Source: Melioribacteraceae bacterium (lineage in GTDB: Bacteria; Bacteroidota; Ignavibacteria; Ignavibacteriales; Melioribacteraceae). From it: 64,000 nucleotides of DNA. The notes under the pieces were generated by a model that worked only from the letters and a program-made list of their open reading frames with translations, made no database searches and was not told where the DNA came from. Made by a program: the position numbers and the translations under genes. The DNA is taken from NCBI GenBank assembly GCA_016342755.1, contig JAEINS010000013.1, forward strand, positions 1 through 64,000, read 5' to 3'. Positions 8,520-16,211 of this stretch are shown piece after piece; the first letter of the stretch is position 1; each line of letters begins with the position of its first letter.

Positions 8520-9158
8520 TCAGAAATAAAATCTTACACCACCACGAACCAAAATACCAGACATGTCATATTCTCTTTCAAAAATCCGGGTATGTCCTCT
8601 TGAATCGTCAACTTCATATTCCCATGTAGGTTCAGAATGATGATAAGCTACTTCAGTAAATATCTCAGAACGTTTTCCAAGTCTAAAATTCATTCCTGCT
8701 CCGGCCCGCCAGGTAAAATCGAAGGCTGTTTCAAGATTATCTTTATTTGGGTTTTCAAAATCACGATAGTTAATTAAAAGAAGTTCACCGCCAATTCCTC
8801 CAGTAATATAAAATCCGCTTCGCTTGTTCATTTGTAAAAAGGCGGTCATTGTAACCATCATAGGAATACTATGGATATCAGTTTTTGCTCTTATTTCGTT
8901 AATGTAAAAATTAGTTCCGTAATAAGTGTTTAGTTCGTGAACTAACTGTTTATCTACATAGTTTTTATTGAACCAGTCAATACTCCAGCCAAGTTCAAAA
9001 TTCCGGTCAATCATTTTACCGCCTTCATAACCAATTATAAAACCGCCTTCGGTAGATTCCGGATTAAAGTAACCAAGTTTAATGGCCGCTGAGTTTCTTT
9101 GTCCAAACATTGTTGTTAAGGGTACTAACAAAATCAATAATAAAAATATCTTTTTCAT
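8520..9158 (-). CDS. Outer-membrane beta-barrel protein (porin-like)
   Basis: A 212-residue exported protein with a signal peptide at 1-19 (ending TTMFGQ) and a C-terminal aromatic ending (GVRFYF) typical of beta-barrels handled by the Bam complex. Alternating amphipathic strands rich in Gly, Tyr and Phe fill the mature part, for example IKLGYFNPES, GGFIIGYEGG and RAGAGMNFRLG. The size suggests an 8-stranded OmpW/OmpX-like or OMP_b-brl barrel. No ligand or channel function can be assigned. A strong hairpin follows the stop codon. Confidence 0.75.
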   Translation of the reverse strand: MKKIFLLLILLVPLTTMFGQRNSAAIKLGYFNPESTEGGFIIGYEGGKMIDRNFELGWSIDWFNKNYVDKQLVHELNTYYGTNFYINEIRAKTDIHSIPMMVTMTAFLQMNKRSGFYITGGIGGELLLINYRDFENPNKDNLETAFDFTWRAGAGMNFRLGKRSEIFTEVAYHHSEPTWEYEVDDSRGHTRIFEREYDMSGILVRGGVRFYF

Positions 9159-9454
9159 AACATCCTCTTATTGTGAAATACATCACACAACCCAACTATG
9201 ATGCCATTAAAAAAAATATTATTTTGCTTTGAGGATTTCCAAATAAAACGTTAGAAACAAAGTTTTAAGATTTTTTCAGAGTATGATTTTTTTATTTATT
9301 TGTACTAAAAAAGAAACACAGAGAATAATTTTTACTACAATGGTATTTAAAATCTTTAATTTTAGTAATATATTTAGTCCATAATAATTGGTATGGAAAA
9401 TGATTAAACCTCGGATACAATTTTAATAAATTTATTAGTAAACGGAGAATTAAA
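9159..9454. other. Divergent intergenic spacer, no gene seen
   Basis: This 296-bp AT-rich spacer separates the barrel gene (minus) and the lpoB-like gene (plus) and must hold both promoters. I found no clear TAnnTTTG box and no hairpin. A minus-strand open frame that extends through it into the lpoB-like gene has no coding character. Confidence 0.5.
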
Positions 9455-10066
9455 ATGAAAAAGCAATTTAACTTATTATCAACTTTATTTGTTGTTGGTC
9501 TTATCTTTTTAGTAAGCTGTGGTGGTGGAAGACAAGTTACAAGAATTGATAAAAATGAGACTATTGATTTAAGCGGAAAGTGGAATGATACTGACGCAAG
9601 ACTTGTTGCCGAAGAAATGATTAGCGATGTTCTTAAAAGACCATGGATAGATGAGTTTTTAAAAGAGCGCGGAAAAAAACCTGTTGTAATAGTTGGAAGC
9701 GTAAGAAATAAAAGCAGCGAGCATATTGAAGTTGATATGTTCACAAAAGAAATGGAAAAAGAATTGTTAAATTCTGGTAGAGTTTCATTTGTTGCTACAA
9801 AAGATGAAAGAGAGCAGGTAAGAGATGAAAGAGCCGACCAGCAAAAATTTTCTTCGGAAGAATCTATGAAACAGTTCTACAAAGAAAAAGGTGCCGATTA
9901 TTTATTGCTGGGTGTTATTAATAGTGTAGAAGATAAGCTTGAAGGCGAAAAAGTTATTAAATATAAAGTTAATCTTGAACTTATTGATGTTGAATCAAAT
10001 ACAAAGGTTTGGATTGGCGACAAAGAAATCAAAAAATATATTGGTCAGGATAAATACGGTTATTAA
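9455..10066 (+). CDS. lpoB: LpoB-like penicillin-binding protein activator lipoprotein
   Basis: A 203-residue lipoprotein with lipobox LVSC and lipidation at C22, then a Gly-rich linker. The mature part matches the LpoB family: LSGKWNDTDARLVAEEM, KPVVIVGSVRNKSSEHI, a KGADYLLLGVINS strand, and KVNLELIDVESNTKVW. In Proteobacteria LpoB spans the periplasm and activates PBP1b; the same role here is inference. GGAG lies before the ATG. The neighbour downstream is a COG3014 lipoprotein, a pairing also found around lpoB in Gammaproteobacteria, which supports the call. Confidence 0.82.
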   Translation: MKKQFNLLSTLFVVGLIFLVSCGGGRQVTRIDKNETIDLSGKWNDTDARLVAEEMISDVLKRPWIDEFLKERGKKPVVIVGSVRNKSSEHIEVDMFTKEMEKELLNSGRVSFVATKDEREQVRDERADQQKFSSEESMKQFYKEKGADYLLLGVINSVEDKLEGEKVIKYKVNLELIDVESNTKVWIGDKEIKKYIGQDKYGY

Positions 10067-10073
10067 TAAAAAC

Positions 10074-10112
10074 ACTCCGGGTTTTTTTTGAATAATGAAA
10101 TCCGGAGTTTTT
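10074..10112 (+). terminator. Hairpin between lpoB-like and COG3014 genes
   Basis: ACTCCGG (10074-10080) pairs with CCGGAGT (10102-10108) across a 21-base loop and is followed by TTTTTC. It may weaken read-through into the next gene. Confidence 0.5.
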
Positions 10113-10145
10113 CATAACTAAACTAAAAATTAATAAGTGATCCTC

Positions 10146-11513
10146 ATGAAGTTTCAAAAATTTCTATCTTTTATTTGTTTATCACTAACTCTTATTGGGT
10201 GTGCTTCAGTTAAAACCAATACTGAATTTTATACTCCGATTATTAAAGATATAAAACATGGTGAGTATAAAAGTGCGGTTGTAAAAATTGAAAATGCTGA
10301 GAAAAGTGATGAATATGGAAATAAGGACAGAGTCCTAAAATATTTGGATAAAGGTATTATTTATCATTACGCTGGCGATTTCGAAAAAAGTAATAAAGAA
10401 TTGGAAGCCGCCGAATATGCAATGGAAGAACTTTTTACTAAAAGTATTTCTAAAGGTGCAGCTTCAATATTGTTAAATGATAATGCTCTTGATTATGCCG
10501 GTGAAGTTTACGAGAATCTTTACATCAATATTTTTAAGGCTTTAAATTATATTCAATTGAAGAAATTTGATGATGCTTATGTTGAAGTAAGAAGAGTGAA
10601 TAATAAGCTTAAAGAATTAGAAGTTAAGTATGAGGATTATGTTGAATCATTAAATAGCTCTGATGACAAAAAATTTGATATTGATCCTGTTGAACTTGAT
10701 TACTTTAATAATGTATTGGCCAATTACATGAGTCATATTATTCTGCGAGCCGATGGTAATGAAGACGGAAGCAGAATATCTTTAGAAAAACTTAATGAAG
10801 CATGGGAAGCACATTCCGATGTTTACAATTATGCAAAACCTTTTGCGGTTGACAGCACAACAACCGCAAGAGAGTTTTTTCTTAATATAATTGCCTTTGC
10901 CGGCAACGCGCCTGTTAAAGTACCAATTGGTGCACGGATTACAACTTTTAATGATTTAATTACAATAACTGATCCTACTAATTTCCATGGAGATGCGATT
11001 CCTTTTCCAGGTGTTAAAGGCGGCTATAATTTTAAATTTGAATTCCCCGAAATAGAAGAGGAAGGAACATTAGTTTATTCTATTCGGGTAAAAGTTGATT
11101 CTCAATATGTTGGTGAGCTGGAACTGCTAGAAAATATGTGCCGTGTTGCAAAAAAAACTTTTGAACAACAAAAAAGTATTACATATTTTAAGACAGCTGC
11201 CAGAGCAGTGTTAAAAGGTATTAGTGCAAATGCCTTAGGTAATAAAGCGAAAAAAGGATCTAATGGATTTCTTGGTGAACTGATGGCTGCTGCAATAAAC
11301 GTTGCTTCGGATCTTTCTGAAAATGCCGATCTTAGATGCTGGCGGACAATGCCCGGCTATAGTTTTGTGGGTGAGTTCCCGATTAACAAAGGAATTCATA
11401 ATATAGAGCTCGGGTTCTTTGACGGAACCGGAAAACTTCTTTACAAAAAGACGTTTGAAAATTATAATGTTGCCGGTGATTTTAATTTGCTTGAAGCTTT
11501 TTATCTGAATTAA
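10146..11513 (+). CDS. COG3014-family lipoprotein with TPR-like helices
   Basis: Starting at ATG 10146 gives 455 residues with a clean lipobox (LIGC, C19). A GTG at 10137 would add three residues without benefit. The helical region at about 30-200 resembles tetratricopeptide repeats (YKSAVVKIENAEK, YAGDFEKSNKELEAAEYAM, FDDAYVEVRRVNNKLKELE). The C-terminal 200 residues are probably beta-rich. The protein matches the COG3014 type that accompanies lpoB in other bacteria. Its biochemical role is unknown; a link to peptidoglycan synthase control is inferred from the neighbour. Confidence 0.72.
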   Translation: MKFQKFLSFICLSLTLIGCASVKTNTEFYTPIIKDIKHGEYKSAVVKIENAEKSDEYGNKDRVLKYLDKGIIYHYAGDFEKSNKELEAAEYAMEELFTKSISKGAASILLNDNALDYAGEVYENLYINIFKALNYIQLKKFDDAYVEVRRVNNKLKELEVKYEDYVESLNSSDDKKFDIDPVELDYFNNVLANYMSHIILRADGNEDGSRISLEKLNEAWEAHSDVYNYAKPFAVDSTTTAREFFLNIIAFAGNAPVKVPIGARITTFNDLITITDPTNFHGDAIPFPGVKGGYNFKFEFPEIEEEGTLVYSIRVKVDSQYVGELELLENMCRVAKKTFEQQKSITYFKTAARAVLKGISANALGNKAKKGSNGFLGELMAAAINVASDLSENADLRCWRTMPGYSFVGEFPINKGIHNIELGFFDGTGKLLYKKTFENYNVAGDFNLLEAFYLN

Positions 11514-11585
11514 TAGTTTGTTTGTCTTATAGACTGTACAGTAAAAGTCGGCGTTTTTATTTATACTCTGACACAAAAAAGTAAA

Positions 11586-12380
11586 TCAGCGTAATTGATT
11601 TACTTTTTTCATAAACAATTCAATTTTATCAGTGTCTAATTCATTCCCCCAACAATTCTCTTTTTTAAAGTATGAACCTATTATTAGTGCATCTGCTGCT
11701 GTAAAATAATTTTTCAAATTATCTAAGTTCACTCCGGAACCAACTAACACCGGAATTTTGGAGGTTACCTTTACATTTTTAATCTCAGAAAGATCGGCTT
11801 CTTTGCCTGTAGAAGAACCCGTAATAATAACACCGTCACTTAAGAAAAATTCGGCGGCGTGCGCTGTTTCAATTATATCGGTATCATTTGTAATTGAATG
11901 CGAGCTATGTTTCTTTTTTATATCTGTGAAGATCTTTATATTTCCGGCTCCAATTTGTTTTTGGTATCGAAGAAGTTCACCGGCATCCGAATCAAAAGTT
12001 CCTTCATCAGCTATGTGGGAAAAAACAAATCCCTCTGTACGTATAAAATCTAATCCGGCAGAATGTGAAGCGGCAAGCGATTGTATATTAGCACCGGCTA
12101 AAATTTGCATTCCTGTTGGCAGATTTGTTTTATTCTTAATTTCATAACCAATTATAGACATCAAAGTTGAAATCTCATGCCCGGCAGATTTTTTTAGATA
12201 CGGAACATCATGCATATTTTCAATTGCCAAAGCATCTATTCCGCATTCCTGGTAAGCTAAAGCCTCTTTTACCGCGGATGAAACTATATCCTTTACACTT
12301 CCATTATATTTAGGTGTTCCCGGAAGTGCTTGTATATGTATCATTCCAATTATAGGTTTGTATAATCCTAATATTTCCAT
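11586..12380 (-). CDS. BtpA/SgcQ family TIM-barrel protein
   Basis: A 264-residue cytoplasmic protein covering the whole BtpA family fold. The N-terminal PIIGMIHIQALPGTPKY and DALAIENMHDVPYL, the central LDFIRTEGFVFSHIADEG, and the C-terminal PVLVGSGVNLDNL and ADALIIGSYFKK are all family signatures. Cyanobacterial BtpA is needed for photosystem I. In non-phototrophs the family (for example SgcQ) has no firm role, and a barrel enzyme acting on a phosphorylated metabolite is likely. The gene stands alone, with a candidate promoter just upstream. Confidence 0.85.
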   Translation of the reverse strand: MEILGLYKPIIGMIHIQALPGTPKYNGSVKDIVSSAVKEALAYQECGIDALAIENMHDVPYLKKSAGHEISTLMSIIGYEIKNKTNLPTGMQILAGANIQSLAASHSAGLDFIRTEGFVFSHIADEGTFDSDAGELLRYQKQIGAGNIKIFTDIKKKHSSHSITNDTDIIETAHAAEFFLSDGVIITGSSTGKEADLSEIKNVKVTSKIPVLVGSGVNLDNLKNYFTAADALIIGSYFKKENCWGNELDTDKIELFMKKVNQLR

Positions 12381-12406
12381 GTCACTTATCCTTAAACTAT
12401 TTTCCT

Positions 12407-12414
12407 CAAAGTTA
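12407..12414 (-). promoter_or_regulatory. Candidate -7 box for btpA-like gene (TAACTTTG)
   Basis: Read on the minus strand, TAACTTTG fits TAnnTTTG and sits 27-34 bp before the ATG at 12380, a normal distance for a leader. Motif match only. Confidence 0.35.
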
Positions 12415-12463
12415 AGTAATATATAAAAGATTTGTTAGTTGGAATTTTATCTGTTTGGGGGGA

Positions 12464-12493
12464 GGGAGTCAGTCTAATGAAAAACTGACTCCC
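12464..12493 (-). terminator. Hairpin after secreted 143-residue protein gene
   Basis: GGGAGTCAGT pairs perfectly with ACTGACTCCC around a 10-base loop, 11 bases beyond the minus-strand stop. The next bases on that strand are C-rich rather than T-rich, so it may act as an mRNA-stabilising end as much as a terminator. Confidence 0.55.
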
Positions 12494-12504
12494 CTTTATG
12501 CAAA

Positions 12505-12936
12505 TTATTTACTTGTGGGGTCGTATTTTTTTAGAATAAATTCAGATGTAAGTTTGAATCCATCGGCAATATCAACAAGAAAATTATTTTTCTCAAAATC
12601 AGTTTTAGAAAAATTTATTTTTTCAAATGCATTTTCATCATTTATTATATATAGAGTAAAAACAATTAGATCTTTTGTTTTTTGGTTGTCAGTTTTTTGA
12701 TACTCTTTTATTAATAGAGGAATATTCTCCTCAATTTGATATAATCCTGTAAAATAAATTGAACTGTTTTTTAGTCCCAAATTATCTGACTTAATTCCTG
12801 ATTGTAAATTTCCAATAAATTTTTCGTATTGGTTTTTTTCAATATGATTTTTTAGCTGTGCAAAAGTTTGTGTTGAAGAAAATATTACTGTTAATAATAC
12901 AGCTATTGCAAAAAACATTGTTGTTAACTTTTTCAT
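12505..12936 (-). CDS. Secreted protein of unknown function, HEAT-like helices
   Basis: A 143-residue protein with a clear signal peptide (1-26, ending TQTFAQ) and a GGAGG ribosome site 6 bases before the ATG. The mature part is all-helical and charged (HIEKNQYEKFIGNLQSGIKS, IPLLIKEYQKTDNQKTKDLI). It looks like two or three HEAT-type repeats that measure out a short solenoid. I do not recognise the family. Upstream lies a triple TGTCAT array identical in spacing to the one before the GH2-like sugar-binding gene, so the two are probably co-regulated. Confidence 0.6.
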   Translation of the reverse strand: MKKLTTMFFAIAVLLTVIFSSTQTFAQLKNHIEKNQYEKFIGNLQSGIKSDNLGLKNSSIYFTGLYQIEENIPLLIKEYQKTDNQKTKDLIVFTLYIINDENAFEKINFSKTDFEKNNFLVDIADGFKLTSEFILKKYDPTSK

Positions 12937-13000
12937 TTCATCCTCCCGGAATTTATTGTTTTTAATTCACTTCTTAAGACGGAGAGGTTGCAGAAATAGT

Positions 13001-13037
13001 TGTCATGTGCAGGTTTCATATTGTCATCAAATGTCAC
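13001..13037 (-). promoter_or_regulatory. Triple TGTCAT operator-like array (copy 1)
   Basis: TGTCAT at 13001 and 13022 and TGTCAC at 13032 (plus-strand reading) are spaced 21 and 10 bp apart, all on one helical face. The array ends 64 bp before the ATG at 12936. The same three words with the same spacings occur at 14263-14299. A small palindrome AAAACAT-GAT-ATGTTTT lies next to it at 13042-13058. Confidence 0.65.
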
Positions 13038-13129
13038 GTTAAAAACATGATATGTTTTAGATGACTTATATATGGAACTTTTCAAAATGTAAAGAACAAA
13101 ATTCAAATATAAATTGAACAATAAAGAGT

Positions 13130-14209
13130 TTACTTGAAAAACATTTCCCAGAAACCTTTTTTTCTTTTTTGGGATTTTTCTCTCTCTTTCCAAAACTCCT
13201 GGAAAGTTTTTAATTTCATAATGCCAACCGGACCTTCATAAATCCCACCATGTTGTGTTACATCTAAAACTCTAACAGCAATTAAATTTTTACTGTTAGG
13301 CGTTAAATCGGATTCATCTAAATAATAAACTCTAAGCTTATTATAATCATCCCATTCGAATTGCTCATTTTCCATATCACCAGTTGAACCAACAAGTTTC
13401 CCGTTCAGATAAACTTCATCGATGTCATCAATTTTGCCCATGACCAGAACAAATTTGCCTGACTGGTTCTGATCAAAATAAAATTCTTTTCTATACCATG
13501 CATAACCGTCATAATCTTGAAATCCATAATGCATCCAGAAACCGGGCACCATAATATTCCCCCATTCCGAGTGATCATAATCGGGTTCCTTCCAAATCAT
13601 TTCATCCCCGATATTAAATTTCCAGCTTCCGGCTAACTGAATTTCAGGATGAACTTTATTGATTTCTCTGAATATGCCAATATCGCCATAAACAATACCG
13701 CCGGCCAATTGCGAATCATAAACTCTAACTGCAATAGTATTTGCGGAGCTGAAATTTAAAACTCTATCAGGAATAGTATAAACCCGTCTGGCATTATAAG
13801 CTGTTGTATAGTTAGGAGGAAAAACTCCGGAGAAGCCTATCAATTCACCATTTATATAAACTTCATCAACATCATCTATATAACCCAAATCCAGGTAAAG
13901 ATTTTCACCTTCGTATATAGCATCTATTTGAAACTCAGTTCTATACCATGCATAACCGTCATAATCATAAAAACCTTCATCTTCCCATGTTGAAGGTACA
14001 CGGATTGTCTCCCATTCTTCATCATAAAAATCTTTTGAAGCCCACTCTTTGTAATCGCCAATTGCAAATTTCCATCTGCCTTTTAGATTAACAACTCTAT
14101 CCCAGTCACTATTGTCGGGGCTTTCAGCCTTTACGGAAAAACAGAGAAGGAAAATCAAAAACAATAATAATGATTTCCGGGACAATTTATTTGATAGAAA
14201 ACTTTTCAT
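13130..14209 (-). CDS. Secreted tandem GH2-type sugar-binding (jelly-roll) protein without catalytic domain
   Basis: ATG 14209 is preferred because AGAGGT lies 7 bases before it and the signal peptide then starts properly (ending CFSVKAES). The mature 330 residues are two copies of a galactose-binding-like domain, as found at the N-terminus of GH2 glycosidases. Each copy has LKGRWKF or LAGSWKF, VP(S/G)xW, GF(Y/Q)DYDGYAWYR, IDD(V/I)DEVY(I/L)NG and IAVRV. No TIM barrel follows. The C-terminus is short and strongly basic. It probably binds carbohydrate in the periplasm or at the cell surface. The gene follows the kinase/regulator/symporter operon but has its own operator-like array. Confidence 0.75.
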   Translation of the reverse strand: MKSFLSNKLSRKSLLLFLIFLLCFSVKAESPDNSDWDRVVNLKGRWKFAIGDYKEWASKDFYDEEWETIRVPSTWEDEGFYDYDGYAWYRTEFQIDAIYEGENLYLDLGYIDDVDEVYINGELIGFSGVFPPNYTTAYNARRVYTIPDRVLNFSSANTIAVRVYDSQLAGGIVYGDIGIFREINKVHPEIQLAGSWKFNIGDEMIWKEPDYDHSEWGNIMVPGFWMHYGFQDYDGYAWYRKEFYFDQNQSGKFVLVMGKIDDIDEVYLNGKLVGSTGDMENEQFEWDDYNKLRVYYLDESDLTPNSKNLIAVRVLDVTQHGGIYEGPVGIMKLKTFQEFWKEREKSQKRKKGFWEMFFK

Positions 14210-14234
14210 TTTATTTACCTCTAACATTATGCAT

Positions 14235-14242
14235 CAAAAATA
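14235..14242 (-). promoter_or_regulatory. Candidate -7 box for GH2-like binding protein (TATTTTTG)
   Basis: TATTTTTG on the minus strand fits TAnnTTTG and lies between the TGTCAT array and the ATG at 14209. The nearest TGTCAT then falls about where a -33 element would be, as expected for an activator site. Confidence 0.4.
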
Positions 14243-14262
14243 AATAAAGATTAAGAAAATCT

Positions 14263-14299
14263 TGTCATTGAAAAGTTTTAAATTGTCATGAAATGTCAT
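14263..14299 (-). promoter_or_regulatory. Triple TGTCAT operator-like array (copy 2)
   Basis: TGTCAT occurs at 14263, 14284 and 14294, spaced 21 and 10 bp, exactly as in copy 1 at 13001-13037. The array ends 53 bp before ATG 14209. The half-site resembles the PhoB-family TGTCAT core, but the 10-bp step differs from the 11-bp Pho box. Confidence 0.65.
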
Positions 14300-14309
14300 C
14301 GATCATGGT

Positions 14310-15518
14310 TTATTCTTTCAATTGATCAACTACAACAGCGCAAACAGCATCTCCGGTTATGTTCAATGAAGTTCTGATCATATCGAAAAGTCTGTCAACA
14401 GCGTAAAGCAGCGGAAGTCCTTCGATAGGAATATCGGCTGCTACCAGCACAGCAACAACTAATAAACTTGGTCCGGGAACACCGGCCTGCCCAATAGAAC
14501 CAATTGTAGCAGTTAATAAGATTGCAATGTATTGTGGAAGTCCCAGATCAACTCCAAACATCTGAGCAAAAAATGTAGCGGCAAGTGCATAATAAATTGC
14601 GTTGCCATCCATGTTTATTGTTGCTCCGAGTGGTAAAACAAATGAAGATGTTTCGTTTGAAACGCCAAGTTCCTCTTCGCAGACTTCAAAATTAATTGGC
14701 AATGTTGCCATTGAAGAAGCTGTAGATAAAGCCACAATTTGCGGTTTATACATTTTAGAATAAAATTTAGTTAATGGTGTTTTCGAAAGCAATTTCAAAA
14801 TAAGAGAGAAGGTTCCGAATCCGTGTAATAAAATTGCCGCAACATAAATTATCAAGAGTTTAAGAACCAATCCAAGTATATCAACACCAAATGAACCAAT
14901 AGAACTGGCCATTAGACCAAATACACCAAAAGGCGCCGTATACATAACAATTTTGATCATCCAGATTAATGCTTCTGTTATGTAATTGAATGTGTTTAGC
15001 AGAAACTCCCTTTTAGATTTTTCAAGAGTCGAGATTCCAATACCAAGCATAAGGCAAAAGAAAAGAACTTGTAAAATGTTACCATCAACAAAGGATTTTA
15101 TTGGGTTAGTTGGAATTATTCCTTTTATGATTTCCCAAAAGCCTGGTGTTGAACCTTCTCCTGCTTGTTCAATTGAAAACATATGCTGAACCGTGTTTAT
15201 ATCAAGTCCGATACCCGGTTTAAAAAGCTCGCCAAAAAATAACCCGATTAAAACTGCAATTGCAGTTGTTGATAAATAATAGATAAAAGTTGCAATACCA
15301 ATTTTACCGGCAGAGCCAGAACGCCCTAACGAAGCGGAGCCGGAGATTACAGATGCTGCAACCAAAGGTATAACAAGCATTTTTATTAGCTGCATAAAAA
15401 TATCTCCAAGAGGAGCAAACATCTGAGATTCTTCAGTCCAGATTAACCCGACAATAGTACCTAAAACCATTGCCGCTAAAATTTGGAATCCAAGATTTTT
15501 TACTAATTTCATTATCAT
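14310..15518 (-). CDS. Dicarboxylate/glutamate:cation symporter (DAACS family)
   Basis: Inner-membrane transporter of 402 residues with the eight-helix plus two-hairpin plan of GltP/DctA. Visible marks are the serine-rich hairpin (ASVISGSASLGRSGSAG), TASSMATLPINFE, the substrate and Na+ site NMDGNAIYYALAATFFAQ, and GVPGPSLLVVAVL in the second hairpin. It takes up glutamate, aspartate or C4-dicarboxylates with Na+ or H+. ATG 15518 and ATG 15512 are both possible starts. The gene begins 9 bp after the response-regulator stop, so it is probably the target of that two-component system and in the same transcript. Confidence 0.92.
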   Translation of the reverse strand: MIMKLVKNLGFQILAAMVLGTIVGLIWTEESQMFAPLGDIFMQLIKMLVIPLVAASVISGSASLGRSGSAGKIGIATFIYYLSTTAIAVLIGLFFGELFKPGIGLDINTVQHMFSIEQAGEGSTPGFWEIIKGIIPTNPIKSFVDGNILQVLFFCLMLGIGISTLEKSKREFLLNTFNYITEALIWMIKIVMYTAPFGVFGLMASSIGSFGVDILGLVLKLLIIYVAAILLHGFGTFSLILKLLSKTPLTKFYSKMYKPQIVALSTASSMATLPINFEVCEEELGVSNETSSFVLPLGATINMDGNAIYYALAATFFAQMFGVDLGLPQYIAILLTATIGSIGQAGVPGPSLLVVAVLVAADIPIEGLPLLYAVDRLFDMIRTSLNITGDAVCAVVVDQLKE

Positions 15519-15527
15519 AATTTTATA

Positions 15528-16211
15528 CTAGTTTGTTATTAATTTATAACCTACCCCGTGGATACTAATTATAAGCTGAGGTTTATTAGGATCTGATTCA
15601 ATTTTTTGTCTTAGTCTTAAAATGAAATTATCAACGGTTCTTGAAGTTGTATAAATATTTTCGCCCCAGACATTTTTAAGTAATTCATCGCGGCTTACAG
15701 TTTTATTTTTATTATTCCAGAGATGATGAATTATTTCAAATTCTTTATAGGACATATTTACCGGTTCCTCATTTTCAAAAACTGAAAAACTTGCAAAATC
15801 AAAATTCAATTTACCAATTTTAACAGTATCGGAAGACTGACCTATTGTAGTATTTCTCCTAAGAATAGCTTTAACTCTGGCAAGTAATTCGCGCAGGCTA
15901 AATGGTTTTGTAACGTAATCATCGGCACCAAACTCAAGTCCCAGAACCTTATCAAGTTCTTCCCCTTTAGCAGTTAGAAAAATAACAGGTGTCTCAATAC
16001 TTTCAGCTCTAATAGTTTTGCACAGATCAAAACCAGAAAGTCTGGGCATCATAACATCAAGTATAATTAGATCATAACTATTCTCTCTGATTTTTATCAA
16101 TCCCTTTTCGCCATCTTCCGCAAGATCAACCTCATAATTTTCAAATTCCAAATTATCTTTTAAGCCTAAGCGCATAGATGCTTCATCATCAACAACTAAT
16201 ATCTTTTTCAT
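15528..16211 (-). CDS. OmpR/PhoB-family response regulator
   Basis: A 227-residue transcription factor. The receiver domain (1-120) has the acidic pair D8/D9, phospho-acceptor D52 in ILDVMMP, Thr80 and K102 in VTKPF. A winged helix follows (about 130-225: MSYKEFEIIHHLWNN, SRDELLKNVWG, TVDNFILRLRQKIE, GVGYKL). It overlaps the 3' end of its cognate kinase gene by 23 bp and is followed at 9 bp by the symporter gene. Proteins of this type bind direct repeats. The TGTCAT arrays 1.2-3 kb downstream are plausible targets, which is inference. Confidence 0.93.
   Translation of the reverse strand: MKKILVVDDEASMRLGLKDNLEFENYEVDLAEDGEKGLIKIRENSYDLIILDVMMPRLSGFDLCKTIRAESIETPVIFLTAKGEELDKVLGLEFGADDYVTKPFSLRELLARVKAILRRNTTIGQSSDTVKIGKLNFDFASFSVFENEEPVNMSYKEFEIIHHLWNNKNKTVSRDELLKNVWGENIYTTSRTVDNFILRLRQKIESDPNKPQLIISIHGVGYKLITN

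Noticed and set aside
9292-9744. 150-codon minus-strand open frame across the spacer and the lpoB-like gene
   Set aside because: It is antisense to a well-supported lipoprotein gene, has low-complexity Leu/Ser/Phe content and no ribosome site.
12933-13193. 86-codon minus-strand frame between the GH2-like gene and the secreted protein
   Set aside because: Its start lies inside the GH2-like gene in another frame, and it runs over the TGTCAT array and a palindrome. It has no family likeness.
13001-14299. Classical Pho boxes
   Set aside because: The TGTCAT half-site fits, but the 10 and 21 bp steps do not match the 11-bp PhoB repeat, and no phosphate genes are nearby.
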